A stretch of DNA of 64,000 nt from Tabrizicola sp. (GCF_022842145.1 NZ_JALHQD010000002.1:1-64000), one strand, 5' to 3'. Numbered from the stretch's first letter, positions 18,094 through 27,312 are shown. Notes: a model not told the origin generated them from the sequence alone. Numbers and translations are program-made.

Positions 18094-19065
18094 ATGAGAG
18101 TCTCTCTGTCCCGCCGATCCTTTCTGTCCACCGCCGCAGCCGCTTCAACGCTGCCCTTCGCTCCTCGAATGGCCCGTGCTGCGACGCCCTTCGCAATGCA
18201 GGCCGCCTGGATCAACGACGCCGAGTTTGCCGGCTATTTCCTGGCGATGGACCAAGGCTACTACACGGCCGAGGGGCTGGATCTGACCTACCTCCCGGGC
18301 GGTCCGGACGTGATCCCCGAAAGCACCATCGTTGCCGGCCGCGCGGACCTGGCGCTGACAACGCCGGACACCACGATCAAGGCGATCACCGAACAGGGCG
18401 CCAAGTTCAAGATCATCGGCGCGCAGTATCAGAAGAACCCCATCGGCATCGTCAGCCTCAAGAAGGCTCCGATCACCACCCCCGCCGATATGGTGGGCAA
18501 GACAATCGCCGTGCCCCCGGTGAACACCATCAGCGTCGAGGCCGTGCTGGCCGCGAACGGCATCGACCGCGCCAGCGTGAACATCGTCCCGTACGCCTAC
18601 GATCCCACACCGCTGATCAAGGGCGAGATTGACGCCAGCCTCGATTTCACGACCAACGTGCCTTACACCATCGGTCAAGCGGGCGAGGAGGCAACCTCCT
18701 TCCTCCTGTATGATTTCGGCTACACGATCTACAACGACACCGTTGTGGTGACCGAGGACGTGCTTGCCGCCAAGCGCAAGGAACTGGTCGCCTGGCTCCG
18801 CGCCAGCCGCAAGGGCTGGGACGAGAACAACATCGACCCCGCAGCATGGCCGCCGAAGTGGGCCGACACGCATTTCGCGGGCACCGGCCGCACGATCGAA
18901 AACGAGATATTCTTCAACATCGCGCAGAAGCCGCTGATCGAAGCCGCAGGAGGCGTGTTCTCGATGACCGAGGAGGGCATCGCCGGTAACATCGAGGCGC
19001 TGTCCAAGGTGGGCATCAAGGCCACGCGCGACATGTTCGACACGACGCTTCTGGAAGAGATCTGA
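18094..19065 (+). CDS. THI5/NMT1-type ABC transporter binding protein (Tat signal)
   Basis: A 323-residue SsuA/THI5-like periplasmic binding protein. It has a twin-arginine signal, SRRSFLSTAAAASTL, with cleavage likely after ARA (about residue 29). The mature start (FAMQAAWINDAEFAGYFLA, then MDQGYYTAEGLDLTYLPGG) follows the THI5/NMT1 pattern of hydroxymethylpyrimidine and related binding proteins such as ThiY. Likely ligands are thiamin pyrimidine precursors or their breakdown products; other heterocycles cannot be excluded. It is transcribed with the COG0212 gene (34-base gap), and its stop overlaps the ATPase start by one base. Confidence 0.82.
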   Translation: MRVSLSRRSFLSTAAAASTLPFAPRMARAATPFAMQAAWINDAEFAGYFLAMDQGYYTAEGLDLTYLPGGPDVIPESTIVAGRADLALTTPDTTIKAITEQGAKFKIIGAQYQKNPIGIVSLKKAPITTPADMVGKTIAVPPVNTISVEAVLAANGIDRASVNIVPYAYDPTPLIKGEIDASLDFTTNVPYTIGQAGEEATSFLLYDFGYTIYNDTVVVTEDVLAAKRKELVAWLRASRKGWDENNIDPAAWPPKWADTHFAGTGRTIENEIFFNIAQKPLIEAAGGVFSMTEEGIAGNIEALSKVGIKATRDMFDTTLLEEI

Positions 19066-19835
19066 TGACGGCACCCGCAGGGATTCAGCTCTCTGGCCTG
19101 ACCAAGACCTTTCACGGTCGCGGCAAGCTGGTCGAGGCCCTGCGGGACGTCACCCTCACCTGTCCGCCCGGCAGCTTCACCGCGCTGATCGGGCCGTCAG
19201 GCTGCGGCAAGTCCACCGTCCTGAGGGCGTCTCTGGGGCTGGAGCCCCTGGATGCCGGCACGGTCGAGATCGGCGGTCAGCCCCCGGAACGGGCGACAGC
19301 GGGCGGCATCACCGGCGTTGCATTCCAGGATGCGGGGCTCTTGCCCTGGCGGACGGTGGCCCGAAACATCGCCCTTCCACTGGAGGTTCTGGGCCGAGAC
19401 ACAGGCCCTGCGGCGGGGCGTATTCGTGACCTGATCGCACTCGTGGGACTGAAGGGATACGAGGATGCGCTGCCGGGCGAGTTGTCAGGCGGGATGCGCC
19501 AGCGCGTCGCCATCGCGCGCGCCCTGGTCAGCGAGCCACGCGTGCTTTTCCTGGACGAACCCTTTGGCGCGCTGGACCAGATCTTGCGGCGCCAGATGAA
19601 CATCGAACTGCAGCGGATCTGGGCTGAAACCGGGGTGACCACTCTGCTGGTCACGCATGGGATCGACGAGGCTGTCTTCCTGGCGGACCGGGTGGCGGTG
19701 ATGCAGGCCGCACCGGGCCGGATCATCGATATCGTTGAAATCGACCTGCCGCGCCCCCGCGAACCGACGCTCTTCTCCGCACCACATTTCCACGACCTAT
19801 GTGACCGGATCGCAGGGGTCCTGCATGGGCGCTAA
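19065..19835 (+). CDS. ABC transporter ATPase (THI5/NMT1-type importer)
   Basis: A 256-residue ABC ATPase. Walker A is GPSGCGKSTVLR (about residues 42-53), the signature is LSGGMRQRVAIARAL, Walker B is VLFLDEPFGALD, and the switch histidine is in LLVTHGIDEA. It belongs to the nitrate/sulfonate/taurine/thiamin-precursor subfamily. It overlaps the permease gene by 11 bases. Confidence 0.9.
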   Translation: MTAPAGIQLSGLTKTFHGRGKLVEALRDVTLTCPPGSFTALIGPSGCGKSTVLRASLGLEPLDAGTVEIGGQPPERATAGGITGVAFQDAGLLPWRTVARNIALPLEVLGRDTGPAAGRIRDLIALVGLKGYEDALPGELSGGMRQRVAIARALVSEPRVLFLDEPFGALDQILRRQMNIELQRIWAETGVTTLLVTHGIDEAVFLADRVAVMQAAPGRIIDIVEIDLPRPREPTLFSAPHFHDLCDRIAGVLHGR

Positions 19836-21375
19836 CCTGCGCAGGTGGCTGGCTCCGGTCCTGCTGCTGGCCGCATGGGAGCTGGTGGGGCGGTTCGATC
19901 TTGTGGCTTCAGGCGCGCTGCCGGCGCTTTCGGAAATCCTCGTGCGGCTGTGGGTGGACCGGGCCGATTACCCGGCCCATGTGACGGCCACACTTTTCGC
20001 ATCCGGTGCGGGCTTCGTGATCGGGAACCTCCTGGCGGTTCTTGCCGGCCTCTTTTTCGTGATGTCCCGTACGGCAGAACGGCTGTTCCGAGGCGTCAAC
20101 ATCGCGATCTTTGCGCTGCCACCGATTGCCATCGCACCGATCCTGACATTGACGCTGGAGGGGATGACGCCCCGCATCGTGCTGGCAGCGCTGGGCGTCT
20201 ACTTCGTCACCATGCAGGCGACCGTGACGGGGCTTTCCCAGTATGACACCCGCGCCGCTGACATCGTCCGTGCATACGGCGGTGGGCGCGGCGCTGTCCT
20301 GCGTCTGGTGCAGATACGTGGCGCGGTGCCTGCGATCCTGTCGGGGTTCCGCGTCGCGGCTCCCAACGCCGTTCTGGGCGCAATCCTGGCCGAATTCGGC
20401 GGCGGCGGGCGGTTCGGCCTCGGTGCCTATCTGCTGGGCTCGCTGGGCCGAGGCGAACCCGACCGGCTTTGGGGTATCGGCTTGGTGGCCACCGTCATCG
20501 CCGGCCTGTCCTATGGCGTCTTCGCGCTGATCTCGCGCCGGATGCTGGGCGCGTCGATTTCGCTTAGCCTGAACCCCGCCGCACCGCCTGGAGTGCTGGC
20601 CGATCGATCCTCTCCCGTCCTAAGCGTTGGGGCCATCCTCATGCCCTTTGCAGTCTGGTGGGTCATCCTCTGGGCCCTGAACGTGCCGGACATGCTTGGA
20701 AAGACTCCCTGGGGCGTGGTGGACTATCTGTTCCTTGCCGACAGCGCGCCGACCGCCCAATCAAGGCTGCTGGCCGCCCTTGCGGAAACCCTGCCCATTA
20801 CGCTGGTCGGGATGGCGGCTGGTCTGGCTTTTGCCTTTGCGCTTGCAGTTGCAGGGCGCCTGACGCCCGCCTTCACGCGCGCCTTCCTTCCGGTGGCCCT
20901 GGTGACGCAGACCATGCCGCTGGTTGCCCTGACGCCTCTGCTGGTGCTCCTTCTCGGGCGGGGGACCGCAGTTACTCTCTGGATCACCATATCGGTGACC
21001 TTCTTCCCGGCCTACGTCATGATCGCACAAGGCATCGCACAGGTTCCCCGCGCAGCGCTGGAACTGCCGCGTGCCTATGGCGCGACCGGCTGGCGTGAAA
21101 TGCGCCTCGTTACCCTGCCGGCTTCCGTCCCGTGGCTTTTTGCGGCCGTGCGCCTGACTGCGCCGCGCGCCCTGCTGGGCGTGATGATCGCCGAATGGCT
21201 GGCGACAGGCCGTGGCTTGGGCAACCTCTTGAACCAGTCGCGCGGCTATCTAGATTTCGGAATGATCTGGACCGTGGCAGCAGTCAGCGTGATCCTGTCC
21301 GTGATCCTATACTTGGCGGCGCAATGGACCGAGAGGGCGGTCCTCAGACGCATGGGAATGGTGGGTCGGAGTTAG
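19825..21375 (+). CDS. ABC transporter permease with two fused permease domains
   Basis: A 516-residue membrane protein made of two consecutive permease units. The first covers roughly residues 1-245 with the EAA-like loop around IVRAYGGGRGAVLRLVQI. The second covers roughly 270-510 with ELPRAYGATGWREMRLVTLP. Each unit has about six hydrophobic segments. Family permeases are usually single-domain and work as dimers; here one polypeptide supplies both halves. ATG 19825 lies inside the end of the ATPase gene. The two halves are diverged, so this is an old fusion and not a recent tandem duplication. Confidence 0.85.
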   Translation: MGANLRRWLAPVLLLAAWELVGRFDLVASGALPALSEILVRLWVDRADYPAHVTATLFASGAGFVIGNLLAVLAGLFFVMSRTAERLFRGVNIAIFALPPIAIAPILTLTLEGMTPRIVLAALGVYFVTMQATVTGLSQYDTRAADIVRAYGGGRGAVLRLVQIRGAVPAILSGFRVAAPNAVLGAILAEFGGGGRFGLGAYLLGSLGRGEPDRLWGIGLVATVIAGLSYGVFALISRRMLGASISLSLNPAAPPGVLADRSSPVLSVGAILMPFAVWWVILWALNVPDMLGKTPWGVVDYLFLADSAPTAQSRLLAALAETLPITLVGMAAGLAFAFALAVAGRLTPAFTRAFLPVALVTQTMPLVALTPLLVLLLGRGTAVTLWITISVTFFPAYVMIAQGIAQVPRAALELPRAYGATGWREMRLVTLPASVPWLFAAVRLTAPRALLGVMIAEWLATGRGLGNLLNQSRGYLDFGMIWTVAAVSVILSVILYLAAQWTERAVLRRMGMVGRS

Positions 21376-21397
21376 GTACTCCGACGGTGTGTTGCAC

Positions 21398-22348
21398 CTA
21401 GCGTCGCCAGATGACCGCGTTCTCGTGGCGCAGGATCAGTTGCTGCATGGATTCGAAGGACTGCACGACATAGTCCGCAAAGGCCGCAGCGGCCGGGTTG
21501 GTGGCGAAACCCGGAACCTGCAGGATCCCCAGGTTTCGTTGCGGCTGCGGAATGTCGACCGGAAGGACGGCCAGGCGGCTGTGCTTGCGCTCGGCAAACC
21601 AGACGGAAAACGGCAGGATGGCAAGCGCGTCGGTTTCGGACATGTAGTTCATCACCGAAAGTAGCGACCCCCCAGAGTAGCGAATGTTGAGGTCAACCGA
21701 CCCTAACGATGATCGGATGGCGAAAAGGTCGGCCAGCAGCGGCGAACCAGGAAGCGGTGCGATCCACGGATAGTGCCCCAGTTCACCTGTGGAAATGCGC
21801 TTGCTTTGCTGGAGGGGATGGCCGATCCGGCAGCAGACGACGTTCCGCGCGGCCAGGATGGCGGTGAATGCAAGTCCCTCCGGTTCACCCGAGGTTCCCA
21901 ACGGAACGATCCCTATGTCAAGCTGATCTGCCCGCAATCCATTTCCGACCTCGGACAAGTTGCCGTAGCTTTGCTGGAAATCCACGTCGGGATGCTGGTT
22001 GTGGAAGGATGCGATGATCCTGCTGATCATGGCATCCATGAAGAAGGGCACGCCGCCCACCCGCACCAGTCCGCGGGTGCCGCGCACCAGGCTTTGAACC
22101 GCCTCGCTCGCCCGACGGCTTTCCAGAAGGATGCGCCGGCCATGTGTGGCCAATTGCACTCCCAAGGGTGTCGCCTGCAGTGGACGTCGGTTCCGCACGA
22201 ACAATGGCTTGCCCACGCGCGCTTCCAGTTGCGACAGCGATCGCGACAGTGCCGGTTGGGAAACGCCAAGGGCCGCAGCGCCCTTGCTGACGCTGCCGGC
22301 GTCCACCACCGCCGAAAGCTGGATAAGGTGAATCTCGCTCATTTTCAT
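21398..22348 (-). CDS. LysR-family regulator of the maleylacetate cluster
   Basis: A 316-residue LysR-type regulator. The DNA-binding segment covers residues 4-62 (QLSAVVDAGSVSKGAAALG, then SQPALSRSLSQLE), followed by an effector domain. It is divergent from the first intradiol dioxygenase gene, with 90 bases between the starts, which is the typical arrangement for catechol and hydroxyquinol pathway activators responding to a pathway intermediate. It is convergent with the transporter operon, leaving only 22 bases between stops. Confidence 0.88.
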   Translation of the reverse strand: MKMSEIHLIQLSAVVDAGSVSKGAAALGVSQPALSRSLSQLEARVGKPLFVRNRRPLQATPLGVQLATHGRRILLESRRASEAVQSLVRGTRGLVRVGGVPFFMDAMISRIIASFHNQHPDVDFQQSYGNLSEVGNGLRADQLDIGIVPLGTSGEPEGLAFTAILAARNVVCCRIGHPLQQSKRISTGELGHYPWIAPLPGSPLLADLFAIRSSLGSVDLNIRYSGGSLLSVMNYMSETDALAILPFSVWFAERKHSRLAVLPVDIPQPQRNLGILQVPGFATNPAAAAFADYVVQSFESMQQLILRHENAVIWRR

Positions 22349-22438
22349 AACCAGATGATATATTGATCTTCCGAAAAGTCATCACCTGAAGCCGCCAACC
22401 CGCCTAGTCTTTGCCTGCATCTGAAGGGAGCGCAGGGG

Positions 22439-23305
22439 ATGGACGGACAGGGCACAAGCTCTGCGGGACACGAGATCGCGACCGAGTTGCGCCGTCGCCT
22501 TGCGGCCAGCCCGTCCGACCGACTGGGCGATGCCGTCCGGCAGATCATGGATCACGCCTTTCAGATCATCGCCACGCTGCGTCCCACGCCGGAAGAGCTG
22601 GACGCCCTGGTCCAGTTCCTGACCGATGTCGGCTACGCGACAGATGCCCGTCGGCAGGAATGGGTCATCCTCGCCGACGTATTTGGTCTGACAGACGGCG
22701 TTTTCTCCGGCGGACGGACGGAAACGGCAGGCGTCACGCCTTCCACCTTGCCCGGCCCGTTCTACCGGGCAGATGCGCCCCATCTGGCTTTGGGAGCCGA
22801 CCTTTGTCGCAATGGCGCCGGCCAGCCTCTGTCCGTCGCGGGCCAGGTGCTGGACCCTGACCGCAAACCGCTGTCGGGGGCCCTTGTCGAGGTGTGGCAC
22901 GCCAACTCCGAGGGCCGGTACGAGAACCAGGATCCCGACAACCAGCCGGAACACAACCTGCGCGGCGCTTTCACTGCGGACGCGGACGGTTGCTTCCACT
23001 TCCGCACCATTCGCCCCGGCGGTTATGCGCTTCCCGAAGATGGGCCCGTGGGACAGCTGGCGCGTCGCCTCGGACTTTCGCTCGACCGCCCCGCGCACAT
23101 CCACTTCGCTGTCTCGGCACCCGCTCACCGGCGACTGGTCACCACCATTTTCGATGGCGCCGATCCCGCAATTTCGCGCGACGCGCTTTTCGCAGTGAAG
23201 CCCGCCCTGATCGGACAGTTTGGCGCGGGTGGCACTGACCTCCTGAAAGTCGTTCTGGTTCTTGACCGGGATGGCTCACTGCAACCCAATCAGCCGAAAG
23301 GATGA
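22439..23305 (+). CDS. Intradiol dioxygenase 1 (hydroxyquinol 1,2-dioxygenase-like)
   Basis: A 288-residue non-haem Fe(III) intradiol dioxygenase. An N-terminal helical dimerisation domain (to about residue 100) precedes the catalytic beta-sandwich. The iron ligands are visible as Tyr161 (SEGRYENQ), Tyr196 (GGYALPEDGP), and His220 and His222 (RPAHIHF). Length and the GPFYRADAP segment suit hydroxyquinol or catechol 1,2-dioxygenases. With maleylacetate reductase in the same operon, the likely reaction is hydroxyquinol plus O2 to maleylacetate. It is distinct in sequence from the second intradiol enzyme at 32562. Confidence 0.85.
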   Translation: MDGQGTSSAGHEIATELRRRLAASPSDRLGDAVRQIMDHAFQIIATLRPTPEELDALVQFLTDVGYATDARRQEWVILADVFGLTDGVFSGGRTETAGVTPSTLPGPFYRADAPHLALGADLCRNGAGQPLSVAGQVLDPDRKPLSGALVEVWHANSEGRYENQDPDNQPEHNLRGAFTADADGCFHFRTIRPGGYALPEDGPVGQLARRLGLSLDRPAHIHFAVSAPAHRRLVTTIFDGADPAISRDALFAVKPALIGQFGAGGTDLLKVVLVLDRDGSLQPNQPKG

Positions 23306-23310
23306 CGCTT

Positions 23311-24267
23311 ATGGCCCTGGTTTCAGGCTACCACCATCTGACGATGAGCACGCATGGCGTGCAGGAGGACTACGACTTCTACACCAAGGCGCTTGGACTT
23401 TATTCGGTCAAGCGGACGGTGCTGTTTGACGGGGTGCTGCCGGTCTATCACCTGTATTACGGGTCACGGCATGGCGACGCCTCGACCATCATCACCACCT
23501 TTCCGTTCAAGAAGCCCGGCATCTTTGGCCGTCGCGGTACCAACCAGACTCGCACGATCATGCAGGCGATCCCGGTGGGGGCGGCGGACTTCTGGGTCGA
23601 CCGGCTGAACAAGCACGGCATTCCGGCGGCAAAGGGCGAACGCTTCGGCCTGACCCGCGTGATGTTCGCCCATCCGTGCGGCATTCCGCACGAGCTGGTG
23701 GAAAACCCGGATGATCCCCGCGCGCCGATCGTCAACGAGGCGCAGGGCACCACCGCGCAGGTCGCCATCAAGGGAATTTACGGAGGCGGCGTTGCGGTGA
23801 TGGATGCCGGCCCGATGGAGGAGTTTCTGGACATCGGCATGCAGTTCCGGCGCGAGGGCACCGACCCGAACGGCAGCATGTGGATCGTGCCGCAGAACGA
23901 CGGCCTCCGCTCGGTGATCGAGCTGGTCACCGACCGCGATAGCCCGCAGGGCACCTGGACGCTGGCGGGCGGCACAGTCCACCACCTCGCCTTCAACACC
24001 GGCAACGAAGAGAACCAGATCGCGCTGAAGGCCCGGCTGGAAGGGATGGGCTACACCGACGTCTCGGAGCAGAAAGACCGGATGTACTTCAAGTCGATGT
24101 ATATGCGCTCGCCCGGCGGCGCGATGTTCGAACTGGCCTGGACCGTGCCCGAGGGTTGGGCAAAGGACGAACCCGCCGACGCCATCGGTCGGTCGCTGGT
24201 GTTCCCGCCGTGGTTCGCCGATCGTCAGGCCGAGATGGAAGCGGGCCTGGAACCGGCCACCTTCTGA
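23311..24267 (+). CDS. VOC-family ring-cleaving dioxygenase (hydroquinone 1,2-dioxygenase/MhqO type)
   Basis: A 318-residue protein with two vicinal-oxygen-chelate halves: GYHHLTMSTHGVQEDYDFY at the N-terminus and GTVHHLAFNTGNEENQ from about residue 225. The conserved His residues and a late Glu (GGAMFELAW) would bind Fe(II). The family includes hydroquinone and chlorohydroquinone dioxygenases and the Bacillus MhqA/MhqO proteins, which cleave the ring next to one hydroxyl of a para-diol. The AAAGG of 23296-23300 is correctly spaced only for ATG 23311, not for ATG 23302. The stop overlaps the hydrolase ATG by one base. Confidence 0.78.
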   Translation: MALVSGYHHLTMSTHGVQEDYDFYTKALGLYSVKRTVLFDGVLPVYHLYYGSRHGDASTIITTFPFKKPGIFGRRGTNQTRTIMQAIPVGAADFWVDRLNKHGIPAAKGERFGLTRVMFAHPCGIPHELVENPDDPRAPIVNEAQGTTAQVAIKGIYGGGVAVMDAGPMEEFLDIGMQFRREGTDPNGSMWIVPQNDGLRSVIELVTDRDSPQGTWTLAGGTVHHLAFNTGNEENQIALKARLEGMGYTDVSEQKDRMYFKSMYMRSPGGAMFELAWTVPEGWAKDEPADAIGRSLVFPPWFADRQAEMEAGLEPATF

Positions 24268-24926
24268 TGCCAGGGGTCGCGGACATCCTGTCTTTCGGCG
24301 TGGCTCCTGCGCGGGCGAAGGTGCTGTGCGTCTTCGTCCACGGCCGCAACCAGTCGCCCGAAGAGATGGAGGCGGCAGTCATCCGTCGCCTGTCCGCATC
24401 TGACGCCGCCTTTGTCCTGCCACGGGCAGAGGGCAAAAGCTGGTACACGGCCCGGGCGATCGATCCGCTGACAGCCGCCACAAGGGGAGAGCTCTCCGCC
24501 TCGCTTTCAGGGCTTGCCACTGCAATTTCTGACCTGCGGGCAAAGGCTCCCGGTGCGCCACTTGTCCTCGCCGGTTTCAGCCAGGGCGCTTGTCTCTCGC
24601 TGGAACACGCGTTTACTGGAACCCACACTCTTGCCGCCGTGGCCGCCTTCACCGGTTGCCGCGTCGGCGTCCCGGGTGATGATCGGCAATCTCGTCTGCA
24701 GCGGGGATTGCCAGTCTACCTCTCCGGTGGCAGCGCGGATCCGTGGATTCCTTTGCAAGCCTTTGCGGATACCGTAACCGAGCTGGGACACGCCGAAGCC
24801 GATCTGCGCTGCGACGTTTTCCCCGCTCGGCCCCACGAAGTTTCGGCCACCGAGATCGCTCTCATCGACAACCTTCTGACTGATCTTTCGGCCAGGCGCT
24901 CGCCCCGGATGGAGGCCCCGCGATGA
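24267..24926 (+). CDS. Alpha/beta hydrolase, phospholipase/carboxylesterase (MhqD-like) family
   Basis: A 219-residue alpha/beta hydrolase of the Abhydrolase_2 type. The nucleophile elbow is GFSQGA (about residues 99-104), and an Asp (GGSADPWIPL) and a His (ARPHEVS) complete a triad. In several bacteria a hydrolase of this family is encoded beside the MhqO-type dioxygenase and is induced by quinones. Here the two genes overlap, so a shared role in hydroquinone turnover is likely. The exact substrate is unknown. Confidence 0.75.
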   Translation: MPGVADILSFGVAPARAKVLCVFVHGRNQSPEEMEAAVIRRLSASDAAFVLPRAEGKSWYTARAIDPLTAATRGELSASLSGLATAISDLRAKAPGAPLVLAGFSQGACLSLEHAFTGTHTLAAVAAFTGCRVGVPGDDRQSRLQRGLPVYLSGGSADPWIPLQAFADTVTELGHAEADLRCDVFPARPHEVSATEIALIDNLLTDLSARRSPRMEAPR

Positions 24927-26032
24927 CGCGCCCGTTTGTCTTCCCCGGCCTGACCACCCGCGTGGTCTTTGGTCATGGCACCTTGGCGCAGGTGCCGGAT
25001 GAAGTTGCTCGCCTGGGCCATTCTCGTGCGCTTGTCTTGTCGACCCCCCACCAGGAAGGCGAAGCACAGGCCCTGGCAAGGCAACTGGGTTCCTTGGCCG
25101 CCGGTGTCTTCGCCGGTGCCGCCATGCACACGCCCGTGGAGGTGACCGACCAAGCTATCGTCGCCTTCCGCGCGGCGAATGCAGATTGTGTCGTCTCGCT
25201 GGGGGGCGGCTCGACGACAGGCCTTGGCAAAGCCATTGCGGTTCGGACCGGTGCCGATCAGGTCGTGATCCCCACCACCTACGCGGGCTCCGAGATGACC
25301 GATATCCTGGGCGAAACTGCCGGAGGCGAGAAGACCACCCGCCGCGATCCCGCGATCCGGCCCGAAGTCGTGGTCTACGACGTCGACCTGACGCTGACGC
25401 TGCCAGTCGCGCTGACCGTCACTTCCGCGCTCAACGCCATCGCCCACGCGATGGAGGGCTTCTACGCTCCCGACCGCCACCCGGTGACCGAGGCCCTGTC
25501 GCGCGAGGCGATGGTGGCCTTCCGCGAGGCCCTCCCGGCCATCGCAAAAGACCCGCAGGACCAAGACGCACGCGCCAAGGCGCTTTATGCCGCCTGGGGC
25601 TGTTCGCTGACCCTCGGCCACGTCACCATGGCGCTGCATCACAAGCTGGCTCACGTCCTCGGCGGCAGCTTCGGCCTGCCCCATGCCGAGACGCACGCTG
25701 TCCTGCTGCCCCACACCACCGCCTACAACGAACCCGCCGTCGGTGATCTCCTGAAGCCGACCGCAGACACCTTCGGCCACGGCAGCGCCGGGAAAGGCCT
25801 TTGGCACTTCGCCAAATCGCTGAACGCCCCCCTGCGCCTGTCAGACCTTGGCCTGACCGCCAAAGACCTCGACCGCGCCGCCGACATCGCCACCAGGAAC
25901 CCCTACGCCAACCCACGCCCCGTCACCCGCGACGGCATCCAACACCTGCTGCAACAGGCCTTCGACGGGCACTGCCCCGACCAAACAACAAAAGGGAGGA
26001 CCAACCATGATCACCAGACGCAAGCTTCTTAA
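24923..26032 (+). CDS. Maleylacetate reductase
   Basis: A 369-residue iron-type alcohol dehydrogenase family member. The NAD-binding motif is SLGGGSTTGLGKAIA (about residues 92-106), followed by IPTTYAGSEMTDILGET and the HALLLPH-type segment AHVLGGSFGLPHAETHAVLLP. The latter two are typical of maleylacetate reductases, which reduce maleylacetate to 3-oxoadipate with NAD(P)H. It joins the hydroxyquinol and hydroquinone branches. The C-terminal codons overlap the next gene by 26 bases; the basic tail (KGRTNHDHQTQAS) reads through that gene's ribosome-binding site. Confidence 0.9.
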   Translation: MTRPFVFPGLTTRVVFGHGTLAQVPDEVARLGHSRALVLSTPHQEGEAQALARQLGSLAAGVFAGAAMHTPVEVTDQAIVAFRAANADCVVSLGGGSTTGLGKAIAVRTGADQVVIPTTYAGSEMTDILGETAGGEKTTRRDPAIRPEVVVYDVDLTLTLPVALTVTSALNAIAHAMEGFYAPDRHPVTEALSREAMVAFREALPAIAKDPQDQDARAKALYAAWGCSLTLGHVTMALHHKLAHVLGGSFGLPHAETHAVLLPHTTAYNEPAVGDLLKPTADTFGHGSAGKGLWHFAKSLNAPLRLSDLGLTAKDLDRAADIATRNPYANPRPVTRDGIQHLLQQAFDGHCPDQTTKGRTNHDHQTQAS

Positions 26033-27281
26033 ATCCGGCGCCGCCACCGGCCTCGCCCTCGCCAGCCCCGGCCTCTTTGCCCCGGCCATCGCGCAGGGTG
26101 CCAAGATCCGCATCGGCTATGTCAGCCCGCAGTCCGGCCCGCTGGCCGGTTTCGCCGAAAGCGACGCCTACAACATCGAGGCATTCCTTGCCACGGAAGT
26201 GGGCCAGAACTTCGAGGTCATCGTCAAGGACAGCCAGTCCGATCCGAATCGCGCCGCCTCTGTCGCCAAGGAACTGATCGTCGATGACGAGATCAACCTG
26301 ATGATCGTCGCCTCCACCCCCGAAACCACCAACCCCGTCGCCACCACCTGCGAGGCCGAGGGGATGCCCGTCATCTCCACCAAGGCGCCCTGGCAGCCCT
26401 GGTTCATCGGCCAGCAAGGCAACCCCGGCGACCCGGCGTCGTGGAAGCCCTTCAACTACGCCTTCCACTACTTCTGGGGACTGGAGGACGTCATCGCCGT
26501 CTTCCTCAACATGTGGAACCAGATCGAGACCAACAAGCAGGTCGGCGGCCTCTTCCCCAATGATGGCGACGGCAACGCCTGGGGCGATCCGAACGTCGGC
26601 GTCGGCCCCGGCTTCGCCGCGCAGGGCTATACGCTGAACGATCCCGGTCGCTACCAGAACCTGAACGACGATTTCAGCGCCCAGATCAACGCCTTCAAGG
26701 CCGCCAATTGCGAGATTGTCACCGGCGTCGTGATCCCGCCCGACTTCACCACCTTCCGCAATCAGGCCCTGCAGCAGGGCTTCAACCCCAAGATCATAAC
26801 TGTCGCGAAGGCCATCCTCTTCCCCCAATCGGTCGAGGCCTTGGGCGAGGCCGGGCATAACCTGTCGTCCGAGGTCTGGTGGTCCAACACCCACCCGTTC
26901 AAGTCCTCGCTCACCGGACAGTCCGCGGCGGAACTGGCCGCCGACTTCACCGCCAAGACCAACCGCCCCTGGACCCAACCCATCGGCTTTGTCCATTCGC
27001 TGTTCGAGGTGGCATCGAACGTCATGGGTCGCGTCTCGGACGTGACCGATGCCGATGCCGTGGCCGCCGCCATCGCCGCGACCGACCTTGACACCATGGT
27101 CGGCAAGATCGCCTGGAACGGCGAAGGCGTGCCGGACTTCGCCAAGACCAACGTCACCAAGACTCCCCTCGTCGGGGGCCAGTGGCGGCGGAAAGAGGAT
27201 GGCACTTTTGACCTCGTCATCGTCGACAACCAGACCGCCCCCGCCATCCCGACCGGCGGTACGATGGAAGCGCTGGCCTGA
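26007..27281 (+). CDS. Branched-chain/aromatic-type ABC transporter binding protein
   Basis: A 424-residue LivK-type (Peripla_BP_6) binding protein with a twin-arginine signal TRRKLLKSGAATGLALA and likely cleavage after PAIAQ. The mature N-terminus IRIGYVSPQSGPLAGFAESD is characteristic. Large LivK-like proteins in aromatic clusters often bind aromatic acids or phenols rather than amino acids, so import of the phenolic substrate of this cluster is the likely role. GGGAGGA precedes ATG 26007. A hairpin follows the stop. Confidence 0.85.
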   Translation: MITRRKLLKSGAATGLALASPGLFAPAIAQGAKIRIGYVSPQSGPLAGFAESDAYNIEAFLATEVGQNFEVIVKDSQSDPNRAASVAKELIVDDEINLMIVASTPETTNPVATTCEAEGMPVISTKAPWQPWFIGQQGNPGDPASWKPFNYAFHYFWGLEDVIAVFLNMWNQIETNKQVGGLFPNDGDGNAWGDPNVGVGPGFAAQGYTLNDPGRYQNLNDDFSAQINAFKAANCEIVTGVVIPPDFTTFRNQALQQGFNPKIITVAKAILFPQSVEALGEAGHNLSSEVWWSNTHPFKSSLTGQSAAELAADFTAKTNRPWTQPIGFVHSLFEVASNVMGRVSDVTDADAVAAAIAATDLDTMVGKIAWNGEGVPDFAKTNVTKTPLVGGQWRRKEDGTFDLVIVDNQTAPAIPTGGTMEALA

Positions 27282-27288
27282 TCCCTTC

Positions 27289-27312
27289 GCGGCCCCCGTT
27301 CTCGGGGGCCGC
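27289..27312. other. Stem-loop behind the LivK-type gene
   Basis: Perfect 10-base arms GCGGCCCCCG and CGGGGGCCGC flank the loop TTCT. It begins 8 bases after the binding-protein stop and ends 19 bases before the ATPase ATG. There is no T-run. The arrangement is the same as at 13291-13314 and would favour excess binding-protein mRNA. Confidence 0.65.
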
